Assembly: GCA_022577435.1 (NCBI GenBank)
Contig: JAKOON010000008.1
Coordinates: forward strand, 640,001-704,000
DNA length: 64,000 nt
DNA from: Embiotoca jacksoni
Lineage: Eukaryota; Chordata; Actinopteri; Embiotocidae
Direction: 5' to 3'
The notes under the pieces are model-generated. The model did no database searches. It was given only the letters and a program-made list of their open reading frames with translations, and was not told the origin of the DNA. Numbering within the stretch: position 1 is the first letter of the stretch; each line of letters begins with the position of its first letter. Shown in pieces: positions 46,108 through 60,394 of the stretch. The translations under genes and the position numbers were made by a program.

Positions 46108-46153
46108 TTGCCCTATATATGCATTTTGCCCTATATATGCATTTTGCCCTATT
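46108..46153. repeat. 18-bp tandem repeat, about 2.5 copies
   Basis: The unit TTGCCCTATATATGCATT occurs at 46108-46125 and 46126-46143, then a partial copy TTGCCCTATT begins at 46144. The first two copies are identical, which suggests a recent duplication. Each contains TATATATGCAT. Confidence 0.9.
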
Positions 46154-49100
46154 TGCTGCCGTGACTCCAGTTCATTTTCTCCTTCCCCTGTGATCTACAT
46201 ACATCATCCATAACGTGTCATCGTACTCCTTTTGTCTGCCGTCCTACTCTTTTGCAGTCAAACAGAGAGGTTCAGGGACACATTTCATTGGCAGATCAAC
46301 AGACTCCTTCTTCCTTCCCATCTTCCATCTGGCTTCATGCCACACCGAATTAGTAACCAGATAGTTACTGCCACTGTGCTGCTATGGAAAATATTGTACA
46401 CTTCTGGGAGGGCCGTGGCTTGTAGATTAGCGCCTACAATTATACAATACATAGTTAACTCACAGGAAGACCATCTGCTTTCCGGTGTTTGGTCTGTTTG
46501 TCATTTATTCAAAAGCAGGAAACCTAGAAATGTGTAAGGAACCTTAAAACGGGTGTTGAAGATGGATCAGTTCAATAGATGATGGAAATTGACATTAAGC
46601 TCTTAATATCTTGACAGGGTATCACAAAATAAAATATTGCACAGCATACCATTGTTACCATCTTTTACTTCACCGTATTCTTATTTGTAGTAGCAAACAG
46701 TAGCAGCTTTAGTTTGTTTATTTGAAGAAAGAAAGTAGACATTACATGGAAAAGTAAGAAAAAGGAATCACAGCATTGTACCACAGTGTATTGTAAGGGC
46801 TCTACTGTAAGTTGAAATGAATTTAATAAGAGATAGATGGAATTAGTGAAATTTAAAAGGAAGCTGTAGCCATAAATGCTGCTCAGTCAGTTTTGTTTTA
46901 TGTTTTGTTTTGTTTTTTTCAAACCCTACAAGCCCTTATGGGAAAGACAAACCCAATTTGTTAGCTACTAAATTCCTGTACAGCGGAGTGCATTAATACA
47001 AATATCCACAAGTTTGGCCTTTAGCCTTTGCTTGTATTGCAGAGGATGAGGGAAGGATGTTAGTTCATGTAAGCACAAAGCTTTCCAAAAAAAAAGGAAA
47101 AAACTAAAAGTGTCCACATTTTGTGGAGATGACCTCACCTAATCCTGCCCCCGTAACAAAAGCTTCCTTCTCAGAAAAGAATGGACGGTAGTGATAGTTA
47201 GGAAACTCAAGAACTCAAACCCTTGATTTCCTTTTGAGAACACAAAAATAACAAAGAGCTGCGGACACACAAAGTTGTCAATACACAGAGCCACACTCAG
47301 ATGAGACAAAAAATAAATAAAAAAGAAAGAAAGAAAAGACCCTCATTTGACCTTGATAGAACCGGTGAGAAATGGATAATGTAGTAGTTTAATGATTTTG
47401 TCCACTTTCTGCTATTCAGTATTTATTTTTTGCTCTCTCCCTTTTTACATTAGACTACAGGCCTTTTCAGATCACAGTGTGTCACAAGCATTTAAGATGT
47501 GGCCTTTTTTCCCCTGCACATTCCAATGCCATTATGTTACATTGTTGCTGAATAAAAGGACGTATTATGTTCCAGCCCCCCCAGTAAAAGGGCAGAAGTG
47601 GACCGAGTTTTTATCTGCTGAACGAATCAATCAGGATTATGTCAGCTGAAAAGAATCACAGACAGCAGTCGCCAAGCACTGTGTTTCTGTGTGTCTGAGT
47701 GTGTGTCAGTGTGTGTATCCCCCTCTGTGGATGAGAAATGATGAGAAATTTGCGGTGGAGGAAAGCACTTGTTGGTTATGAACATGGCCGGCTTGGTGAC
47801 AGAGATGTCATTTTATGTCTAAAAAGCAAGAGGAGTTTTTTTTCTATTTATGTATTTACCCACTCCCCCCTTAACCCAACCCTTTCTCCTCATCTATGGA
47901 AGGATTGGAAGGGCACTAATTATCATTTCAGCAGAAATGATTAGGAGATCAAACAGGGATCGAATGCCATTTCCTTCCATTAATGCAGGGGGTTTAGAGT
48001 GCCTGTCATGGCTTGGCTTGTCCTAAGGCCTGTGGAGGGAAAAAAATAACAGGGGGGAAGAGAAACAAGGGAAGAATGGAAGATGGAGAAGAGGCTTAAG
48101 AGGAAGGGAGCGAGGGAGGGACGGGATGGGACAGGATGAGGACAGAATGAGAGAAGAGCTATTCACTTAAAAGGCCAAAGGATTTGGCGAGTATAAGCTG
48201 AGGACCAGAAAGCTATCATTTGAACAGGGGAAGATAATTAGAACTATTATTTTTCTTGTGTGATTTTCTGATAATCAGACAAGTTCACATCATTTATTTA
48301 ATGACATATTTGTGCTATTGACTCCTGTCTGATAATGATCTCCATTCGTGTTGTGTGGAGCAGTTTATAGTCAGATGTACAATCTGAGATAGCTTCCTCC
48401 ATTTTTGACTCTGTCTCGCAACATCATCAGCATGATTTTCTCAGACTAAATTGAGCTCCCTCGGATCCACAGACGACATTTTACAACAAGTTTACACCAA
48501 CAGAAGAACTCCCAAGACTAGAAAACTGACCTTTATGAATAAAGTGGCCCTTAAAAAAGGCAATCAAAACATTTGTTTTCAAAAAAGTATATTCTTGTCT
48601 TGTTGATATTCTCTTTCCTTTTGAATGTTATATATTTGATATCAAATCCCTGTAATATGCTGCATCCTTGTTGTTCTGTTAAGATTGAACTCTCCAAGTT
48701 GTAGACTAAATGCAAAACCAGCTCTTAAACAAGTGACGGTGAATTGTCATCCAACAAAGTTTAATGCTTCCATTACAAGATCAAAGAGACTCAAGGTAGA
48801 TATTTGAAAGATTACGGAGAATCAGCGAAGCAAAGGGGCAGAATGGAGAGTGTGGATGAGGTTGTGATTGTTTCTGCACATCAGATGAGAGAAATGTCAA
48901 AGAGAATGTGAGAGATGACCTCTGTGTTCATCGCCCATTAATGACCCTGCAGCTCCCAGCTTCATTTTCTCTCTCATCAAAAACATAAAAAAAAAAACAT
49001 TTCCTCCTGTCTCCAATAGTCATTTCCCCCGCATTGTATTTATGTATTGAAAAAAAAAAGGTAATAGATCAAGCACATTCCATTATTCTCTTATAAGATC

Positions 49101-51286
49101 ATTAGCAAATATAATTAGATATGAAAGAAAGTAATTTGGAGAGAAGAGGAGAGAAAAGCGCTATCAGGCAGAGAAGACAGATTGTAGCATCAGAGTGTTT
49201 GGGCTTAAATTGCTCAGCGGAGGTATTATCAAGCCGGCAATCTTTTAGCCTCAGAAATAGTTTTGGAGACAGACAGCGAAAGATAGAAAGAGGCCACTAA
49301 CATTCACTTCATTGTGTTTCCCCAACTGCAATTTTTTTTTTTTTTTTTGCATTTTACTTGCTTTGCTTTTTTCCTCCTCTAAATCTTTCCATCCTGTCAT
49401 ACGCATCACCTCATACTCGACCCGAGAGTTTGCAGCAAAACAAAACTGAGTTTATAAAAAGAAAACAACTTGACATGGAGTCATCACACACAAAAAAACA
49501 CATTATCACAGACAACAGAATACAGGTAACCTTTTTTACTCACTTCGCACACGTTGATTCAGCTTTTGTATTATTTTTGCAACTTTAAAAACAGAAATAA
49601 CACACAAATTGCGCTCTGCCTTGAAGTCGCTTCTTGTGGAACCCTTTCGTTGCACATCTTGTCTTGTTTCTCTCTCACGCATGCCCTCCCACTCTCCACC
49701 CGCACACGGGAGTTTTCGTCACTCTTTGTTGCACCTTAACACCATACTCTGTTTGTCTAATAAGGATCTGAGTCGAAAGCAGGCTGAGAGCACAACAATC
49801 CTGCTGCGTTTCACCACAAATTTGCTTTTTTTTTTTTTTTCCCTCACCCCTTCTTCTTCTTTAGTAGTGCTTTGAGGGATTGGGTAAGGGAGGGGGAGGA
49901 GGGTGGGAAGGGTGAAACGGAGGGATGGCAGTGTGGATGTGGATTTTTCTAGTCTTTTGTGCGAATCACAGGGAATGGTAACTATAAACATCCTGTATTC
50001 ATTAAAACCATCTAAAAATACAATTTTGGAGTGGGGGAGGGGGGGTGCACTCACTTCCTCGCAGCTCCTCCTCGGTGTACAAGCGGGCTGTGTTATGCCT
50101 TGTTGCTGCTCATATTTACATATTTATAAATACTGGGCTGTACAATGAGACGAGGCTGTGCCAAGAACAACAGTTTCTGCTAGTGCAGGGCCCGGATGCC
50201 TGGGAGAGCGAACAAAGGAGCCACAGCCACCTTCAGTGGTGTGGAGAGGGTTCACAGAGCTGTTCCTACACTCGTCATATGTAGATTCATATGTATACAG
50301 AGGAGGCAACTTTGAGGCTACTTTTGATGTCTGACGCGAAGGCTGATATACTGTGTGATGTAACATAACTTTTAATGAATGTGAGACGTTCAGACACATG
50401 GCTGCATCCCATTTCAATGGAAGGTTTCATCAGCAGCTTTAGCACGACGCAATCTGCCTCACCCTGTCTTAAGAAGTTATTTTCTCACGTATAGTATGAG
50501 TTGCCAACCTTTTTAAATTAAAATTAATAAATTAATAATGTCGACTTGTAGCCCACTTTTCACCACTTGTGCCATTTTATGTTTGTTCTGTGTTTTTCAT
50601 GTTGTGGGCCTCAAGAGTACAGCGTGACCCTTTGTAGATTTTCAGACCCTTGCAAACACATGTCGGCTACTTCTCTAGTGGTAACTAGCTGTGCATATAA
50701 TTTCAGTATTAAAAGAAAACAAATAAACAAACAAATACATTAGTTTTACACATTTTTTTATAAAAAGAATACAATCTGAATACTCATTTAATTTCAGTGA
50801 CACTGCGCTCTTGCAGTATACTCTGTTGATTATGCAGAGTAACAGGAACACTGCTTTAACGAAGCTCTGAGCACAACAAACAAATGTCTATTCATTTCAT
50901 TTGAGACCGATTTCTTAAAATATGGCTGAATAAATTCAAAGCAATCTGAGTGAGAATGTTTGGTGGTTTTTTTTTGTAATTTGAGGGAAATGACAATTTA
51001 GGAATTTTGAGCATTCTTTGACGCTCCTTGAATTTAAGTTGAACATAAAAATGTCAGCGGAGGGCAGTTCAGTACATTTTAGAATATCTTTTAAATACCA
51101 ACATTCATAACTAAAGCTGTAGCTAAACCCCGAGAAAAACTGAAGGAGGAAGCTACTAAAACAGAGTCACCAGCATTTCTCGTCTTGTTCTCACTTTAAT
51201 ATCAATAAATGCTGTGTCTGTTGTGTGAAATTTTCACAGACTGCTATTAACTTCTGGTGATCCCACTGGGACAGTACTCACACTTT

Positions 51287-53944
<2,658 letters not shown>

Positions 53945-54011
<67 letters not shown>
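53945..54011. repeat. (TG)n tract upstream of the last acceptor
   Basis: About 33 TG units ending 58 bases before the exon that starts at 54070. In the pre-mRNA this is a (UG)n tract, a known binding platform for TDP-43/CELF-type RNA-binding proteins near splice sites. Its position next to the acceptor could modulate inclusion of the exon. Confidence 0.95.
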
Positions 54012-54014
<3 letters not shown>

Positions 54015-54039
54015 GCAGGGTGTTGGGTCCGTGGTGCTA

Positions 54040-54069
54040 ATCTGCCTCTTGTTCTCTCATTGGCCGTAG
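54040..54069 (+). promoter_or_regulatory. znf536: branch point and 3' splice acceptor of the terminal exon
   Basis: A CTAAT branch-point-like word at about 54037-54041, then a pyrimidine-rich stretch (TCTGCCTCTTGTTCTCTCAT), then CCGTAG ending at 54069. A second possible acceptor, TTATGCAG ending at 54018, is in the same frame and would add 17 residues, but it has the (TG)n run and not a pyrimidine tract before it. Confidence 0.55.
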
Positions 54070-54224
54070 TGCATCTGTGGGTAGGAGAGGAGGACCAGCC
54101 CATGACCCATGACCCCGCCTTGACCCACGACCCCAACCATCTTAACAACGACCTTAACCACCCTAACAACCATAACCTAGGCGACCCCAAGGGCCTGGAC
54201 GCCCATGCTGTAAACAAAGACTAA
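54070..54224 (+). CDS. znf536: znf536 probable terminal coding exon, unusual C-terminal tail
   Basis: Joining the last G of the exon ending at 12048 to TG here gives a Val codon and an open frame of 50 residues to TAA 54222-54224. Phase agreement, a good acceptor and a 3'-UTR-like region with AATAAA signals downstream support it. The tail starts VHLWVGEED and then becomes low-complexity, rich in Asn, His, Asp, Pro and Leu, with repeated T-H-D-P and H-x-N-N words. It contains no zinc finger or other domain. From memory, mammalian ZNF536 ends soon after the block equivalent to 12030, so this tail may be a lineage-specific extension, an alternative isoform, or a wrong exon call. Confidence 0.5.
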
Positions 54225-54695
54225 CGACCCACACCGGAGCAAGGCAGAATGAGAAGGATGATGATGGTGAAGGCGATGATGATGTGGAGGAGGAGGATGA
54301 AGGTTAAATGAAGGAATACACTATAACAAAGACTTTATTTAAGATGAAAAAAAGAAACAAAACATATTACCGTCAGAGTCAAGAGAAGGTGAGAAATATG
54401 TGACGGAAAGTTTGGGACAGTTTCCTTTGCGGATGGATTTGCGTGATGGACCTAATGACTTTTGCAAGCGTCCTTGGACACTAAACAAAGTGACAGCAAA
54501 CTTCCTGTGTTGTCTCCTGTGGTCTAATTGCCCCTTGTCTTTGTTGTCGTACCTCTTATATATATTATTTTTTTTTTCTTTTGATGAAACTACCTGTCTG
54601 ATTAGCACTTGTGGTAACTGGCCCTGCAATTTCTGATACATTCCTTGAGCTAGAAAGATATGACTTTTTTTAATTAGGACTGAAGTGTAGTGCTT

Positions 54696-54701
54696 AATAA
54701 A
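54696..54701 (+). terminator. znf536: proximal polyadenylation signal AATAAA
   Basis: Canonical hexamer followed within 20 bases by a T-rich stretch (TGCTTTTCTCTCCTGTT), as expected of a cleavage region. It would give a 3' UTR of about 0.5 kb. Confidence 0.5.
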
Positions 54702-56083
54702 TGCTTTTCTCTCCTGTTAAATGAAGAAGATAGTCATTTCACAAGTCCACAGACCACCATTATACTGCATTGTACCTTGTAGAATGTATTCTACAGCAGA
54801 AAAGAAACTCAACTTTACCAGACTGTTGACAGCGATCAAGCACATTCCTGTCAAAGCAGCCACTTTTGGCTGTCATAGATTCACTATTTACAGAATGTCC
54901 CAAAGCCATGCATCACAAATAATTATCTACAACATGTTTGTGTCCAGAAATAATATGGTTGCTGGTATGAAAACATACAGATAGTTGACTTTTGATGATG
55001 ACAGTGCTAAATACGATTGTGAAGAAGACAGAATATTCAAACTGCACTAAATGTCTTCATAATACTATCCTGCGCTCTTTAAACCGGCCTCCTCGCCCCT
55101 ACAGTCCATTTGTCTTCTTATTCTTGTTTACTATCATTCAACACAACACCCATAGATGCTTAATGTACATAGAGAGATATACATTAGCTGCAAAAAGTGA
55201 AAACACATTTCTGAAACATTTGTGACAAGGAAAAGCAAAGAAGTGAAAGTAGTTTACATGGCCACATTCTCAAATGGTAGGCATTCTTCTTGAGTTTTAA
55301 AGAGAAGAATAAAAAAAAGAACCTTAAAAAAAAACAAAAAAGCAGGAATAGTTTCTTTCTTTATAACCCTACACCCTTTCTCTTCATCTCTTATGTCAAC
55401 CTCAAGGACTCTAGTGTTGCAAATGTTTGTAAAATACTGCCACCGATCATTGTTGCACAGTGTTACTGACTACTGAAAATGGTTTGATGTATTTACTTTA
55501 AGATGAAAAAAAGTTACATAAAACTGGAAAAAAGACATATTGTGTATAGCCTTAGATACCAGTCATCTGTTATTGCTTCTACAAAGCTATGTAGCTGTGC
55601 TAGACTGTAGGATGTAGGGTTGATTTTATTTTTATTTTTTTTATATATACTGTACATTAATGCCTTGTCCATTTACTGATCAAAAAAGAAAAAAAAAAAG
55701 AGGAAAAAGATGACAATCGTCTCCTGTGCTGCAAAAATATTTGCCCCCATATATACAGAATCCATTATGCATAGAGGGACTTATCCTTTCTTATTTCTTT
55801 CATTTGTTTTGATTCTCAGAAGTATTTTGCACTGTGATAGTATTATAAATCCAACCTATACAGTACAAAACTAGCTAACTAACTAAAATGAAGGTGTGTG
55901 TTTGTGTGTCCCTTGGCATTGTGAAATGTTTCTACATCATTTTTTGTGAACCCAGAGAAAAATTCTAATGCGGTATGTACAGTCCAAATATAATACTTCT
56001 TTTTTTTTTTTTTTTTTAGTTTGATCAACGTCTATACTGTATGTGGCTTTGACAAATTGTTACTCAGATTTCTTTTGTATGCT

Positions 56084-56115
56084 ACCCCCCCCACCCCCCC
56101 CACCCCCACCCCCCG
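56084..56115 (+). other. C-rich run, quadruplex-capable on the minus strand
   Basis: Runs of five to eight C separated by single A bases within the probable 3' UTR. As RNA it could bind poly(C)-binding proteins. The minus-strand DNA can form a G-quadruplex. The Pro-rich reading frame across it is an artefact. Confidence 0.7.
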
Positions 56116-56262
56116 ACCTACATCGTAGGCCTGTTACTGACTTCAGCCTGGGTGATTTTCAGTGCTCGAACTCCAACTTGAGTAGACTTTGCTGCAGTAC
56201 AGCCTCCATTTTTCTTTTGAATTTGATATATGTCGATTGCAATTAACTATTCCTTACATTTC

Positions 56263-56268
56263 AATAAA
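56263..56268 (+). terminator. znf536: polyadenylation signal AATAAA
   Basis: Canonical hexamer in an A-rich setting. It is one of the two distal options for the end of the znf536 transcript. Confidence 0.45.
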
Positions 56269-56622
56269 CCAGGAAAAGATGGGATTCAAAATAAAATACT
56301 AAGAGTGAGACATATGAAAAGTGAGATATACTAGTTTATAGATAGATTTGGAAATGGTTTCTAAGTAAACCAATTGGATGTATCCAGCTGGAGGCACTGA
56401 CCAATGGCTTTGACTTCTGACTCTATCTCTGTTTTCCAGGCTCAAGATGAGAGATTAATGATGAGAATTGAGCTTGGGCTCTCTCCTTTTCTGAACCAGC
56501 TATAAAGATCATTCCACTCCACATATTATGTACAAAACCTGTCTTGTGAGCTGAACACTCTTTATGTTTTGCTGTATCCTCATGGCAGATGCTTCGTTTT
56601 GTAACTACTGAACTGTACTTAT

Positions 56623-56634
56623 AATAAAAATAAA
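56623..56634 (+). terminator. znf536: distal polyadenylation signals, two AATAAA
   Basis: Two hexamers (56623 and 56629) lie 13-19 bases before a genomic run of about 14 A (from 56648). The upstream sequence is typical of an mRNA end. The genomic A run could also cause internal priming in cDNA data, or mark a retroposed end. Confidence 0.5.
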
Positions 56635-56661
56635 ATGTATTCAAACTAAAAAAAAAAAAAA

Positions 56662-57317
56662 GGATTGTCACAGAGCAACGGTCTGTTTCATGTTTTTAAT
56701 TTCTTCATTTCTGTATCAGGAAAGCGAGTGTCAGTGTGTGATCACAAGAGGGTGAACGGTTTGGAGAGTAGTCCATCACTTCAAACACAACTTATCAACT
56801 CAGTAAATTTGATAGTGAAGCTTCACAGACTGTGGTCATGACGTTGAATACACACAATTAGATTACTGGCTGCACCACTTTGTCTCCCTAAGGTGCTCAT
56901 AGAGTAGCTGCAGTGGAACAATATGGGATTGACAGGAAACACGTGAGCATCCCACAAGTTAATGTAAAGGGAGGATTCAGACATTCAAATTACACTTTAA
57001 GATTAGATATAGGTGCAGTGACAATCCAATTCTATGACTCAACTCTCAACTCTTTCGACTTTTATTGTTTCCATGTTAAGTTTAGTTGACACTCCTCCTT
57101 CAAATCATATTGTATGAGCTAACAACAGCTGAAATGAACCTGTCTTAACTGAGACTAAGAACCAGCTTATCCTCAGAAAAATCAGATACCTTATTTATGG
57201 GACTTCACCAAACTATAGTAGGTAGTTGTACACTGGCATAAGCTTGCCGCATGATGGCTAAGATAAAGACATTTGTATTAGTGTAAATATTAATGCACTG
57301 CCGCTGCCCACTGATTC

Positions 57318-57402
<85 letters not shown>

Positions 57403-58107
57403 AGTACTTCTTCCTCTAACCCACATATGCAAATACACATTTATTTGTACTTTATTTACTCAATATAGTGCCGAAACAATGTATAGATACATAGGTCCTG
57501 AAGCATCCACGTCAAGTATCAAAACAAAACGTTCATTGTGCAGACAAGTTGTGTTTGTACTACCTGGTAACTACTGTAGTGAGGTACTGGCGGCGTGCAC
57601 TCAGCTTATAGTAAAATACTGGAACTCTGGTTCTTACTTTTTAATTATACAGATCTGTTACCTTTTGAAGTGTGTTTAGTACTGCTGTAGCACTTGAAGA
57701 TCAAAAACATAAAACTCTCCACGTTTTGATACTGTGACAGCCATGTCTTAACACTTGCTATGTCCATAACTTTTTTAAAATAATTAAAAAAATCTGACAG
57801 CAGTTATTGATGAGATAGTTCAGAAGTAACCCTAAATGTATCAAAAGGATATTTATATTAGTTATACAATATTATAACATAAATATGCCAAATAAGACAC
57901 AGCCATTCTGTTGCTGTTATCATTCTTATTTTTGTGTTGTACTCACATCAAGGCCGATATTGTGAGAAAAAAACAAAAACAACTGACATGTTGAAATTTC
58001 TGTAATTTTATCCATTGATTGGAATGATTTTTTTTTTTGTCCTTAAGATTGAGGTAAAAACGGCAACATTCAAGGTCACGGCAGAAATTGGTGTCATTAG
58101 TTTACAT
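56662..58107. other. intergenic stretch, no gene seen
   Basis: AT-rich sequence downstream of the presumed transcript end, with one (TG)n block at 57321-57395 and no recognisable coding region or RNA gene. Confidence 0.7.
57321..57395. repeat. (TG)n microsatellite, about 37 units
   Basis: Uninterrupted TG run in intergenic DNA. Confidence 0.98.
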
Positions 58108-59280
58108 ACCAATTCAGTCACAACATTAAAACAAGTAGATACCAATTATTATCTCGTTACCGTGGCAACTCTCCAGGGGTGGGATATTTTAGGCAGCAAG
58201 TGAACCATCAGTTCTTGAAGTTGCAGTGTTGAAAGCAGGAAACATGAGCAAGCTGAACAACTGAACAACTTGGTCAGAGCATTTCTAAAATGGCAGTTCT
58301 GGAACAGTGTTCCCAGAATGCGGTGCGTGAGGATGCAGCTCACTGATGTAAGAGGGGAATGACGGCTGGGCAGCCACTGTCGCACAAACTGCTGAAAACC
58401 TCAGTGCTGGCAGTGATTGAAAGGTGTCGGAACACAGTGCCTCACAGCCAGCTGTGTGTGGAGTTGTGTGGTGGCCCCTGTCCACTGGTGAAACCGCCTT
58501 CAATGTGCACGTGAGTGTCGGAACTGCACCACGGAGCAACATGCATAGTTTATCTGGTAAGAGATGGCAGCAGCACTATGAGATGAAGGTGGAACAGCCT
58601 TGTCTGGGTTTTGTCACAACCAATACTTCTTATTTTGTTTAATGCACACATGCCCTAAAACTCACCAGTTTCTATAACAATTGTTTTTCACTTAAACAAT
58701 ACAAACAGCGAGCTCCTTCTCTGCCTTGGTGTGTGTCAGCCAGTCGAATTCCAGTCTGCTACTGCATAAAGAGGAGAAAGCACAATCAGTCAACACTAAA
58801 CAGCTGTGCCAATTAGAAGAAGCAGAGACCATCCCCACCACAGCAGAAGGCATGCTGGCCGAGGCAATACTCTGCTGGGAAACTGGGTCCTGGTGCCACC
58901 ATCCTAAACATTGTCGCAGATCACGTACAGTTCTTCATGGAAACGGTATCACCTGCTGGGAGAGGTCTTTTTCATCAGGATCAAGTGCCTCGCCACAAAG
59001 CAAAAACAAAAATCAGGAATGTCTTTTAGTTAGACTCTAAATTCCCCAGATCTCAGTCCGATCGAGTATCTGTAGGATGGGCAAAAAAATAAAGTCCTAA
59101 ACATAACTGGTAACTCACAGGACTTACAGGAGTTCAAGGATCTGCTGCTAATGTCTTAAAGCCTGATACCACAGAATACGTTCAGAGGATTCGTGGAGTC
59201 AATGACTCGATGGGTCAGAGTTGTTTTGGCAGCAGGGGGCGAACACTTTTAGGCGGTTGGTTCTTCTATCATAACAGTAA
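58108..59280 (+). pseudogene. decayed Tc1-like transposon
   Basis: The order of recognisable blocks follows one fish Tc1/mariner family from end to end. There is a 5' terminal-repeat remnant (TCAGTCACAACATTAAAAC near 58115), leader words (GGGTGGGATATTTTAGGCAG, GCAAGTGAACCATCAGTTCT), and N-terminal transposase words (ACTTGGTCAGAGCATTTCTA). These are followed by a central block with AAGGTGTCGGAACACAGTGC, a late block with TTCCCCAGATCTCAGTCCGA (the P-D-L-x-P catalytic neighbourhood), CAGGAGTTCAAGGATCTGCT, and the degraded 3' end TAGGCGGTTGGTTCTTC. Frameshifts, stops and deletions are spread throughout. About 230 bases at 58605-58840 do not fit the element and appear inserted. It cannot encode an active transposase. 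Confidence 0.8.
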
Positions 59281-60379
59281 AAATGACAACAAATCTCTGA
59301 CACATCTACAGTTAACTCAACACAACCTTTTCTTTTTTTTTCCTCCCACACAACCCAGCGGGTTCAGCTGACTCTGCTTTTCCAAAGGAAGAAATATTTC
59401 ATATGTATTTCATTGCCCCCCTCTGTCGTCTGAAACCTGAGCTGCACTACATTAATGCAATCCGTACTTGTTTCAACCTAACATCAGGACCCCAAACGTT
59501 GCCGCACCGCCGGGAGGCTGCCCAGGTCAATGCCCGACTAATTTTTAAACGGATCAGCAGCAAAGCAACAGATGTGGGAGACCTCCTGCCACAAATCTCC
59601 AAATCTGTTCCCAATAAAACACACATCTGGGAAAAGAAACTGTCTGGCTGGTTTATATCAACACACACATGGACACACGTCACCTAAAGAAGAACATTTA
59701 ATATGGCTGAATATGAGACTGAACAGAAACGATCAGGATATGACTTATTTTCACTGTGTGTCTATATGTCTGTGTATGTGTGTGTTAGCATTACATGTAT
59801 GTAGGCACGTGAATGTGCATGTATGATTATGTCGCCCTGAAGTAGACGTGTCTCTTTGTAACGGCACACGAGTCTGATTAAAGACCACATAAAGCCATCG
59901 TTCATTCTATTCGACCTGTTGTGTATTTGTGTGTTGTATGCATGTATGTGTGTGTTTCTCCTTATTGCTGCTGAGTAATTTCAACATCTGAAGCAACCTT
60001 TTTCACTGTGTGATGAAAACCGCTCTTTGCCCTTCATTTAGCTTCTTCTCTCGTCATTTCTCTCCCTCTCTCTCTCACACACAGTCATTCATTTTTCTCT
60101 CTGTCGTCAGTCTCCTTTTCTTCTCTTTTTCCTCCATGGCCTGTTGTGCAGTCGTGTGTGTAAGCACGTGTTTGTGCATGCATGCTGGCGTGTTGTATAA
60201 TTGTCTGCATGCATGTTTAAGATGACGTTATGCAGCGGTTGCAGTTGTGCCAGCATTTGGTTGGTCACTAGGCAGATGGTGACCTGCAGATGAACTCGTC
60301 TTTCCGCTTTGTTCAGCTGCCTCTAATTTCCCCTTCTTCCTTTACATTAGATGTCTTACTATGCAGCTCTCCTGTTACA

Positions 60380-60394
60380 CCACTAGAGGGCACC
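60380..60394 (+). promoter_or_regulatory. CTCF-like motif
   Basis: CCACTAGAGGGCACC fits the core of the vertebrate CTCF consensus (CCASYAGRKGGCRS) at almost every position. It lies about 3.8 kb beyond the presumed transcript end of znf536, where a domain boundary would be plausible. Sequence match only. Confidence 0.45.

Larger units (their letters stand above)
54225..56650 (+). other. znf536: probable 3' UTR of znf536
   Basis: About 2.4 kb after the stop with no coding potential. It has GAT-rich sequence at 54257-54300, AT-rich elements, A-rich patches near 55310-55340 and 55680-55710, a C-rich run at 56084-56115, and three groups of AATAAA signals at 54696, 56263 and 56623-56634. The extent is inferred from the position of the last signals. 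No transcript evidence is available here. Confidence 0.5.

Noticed and set aside
56043..56246. Pro-rich small protein in the 3' region
   Set aside because: The Pro run comes from a poly(C) tract, and there is no start context or homologue that I recognise.
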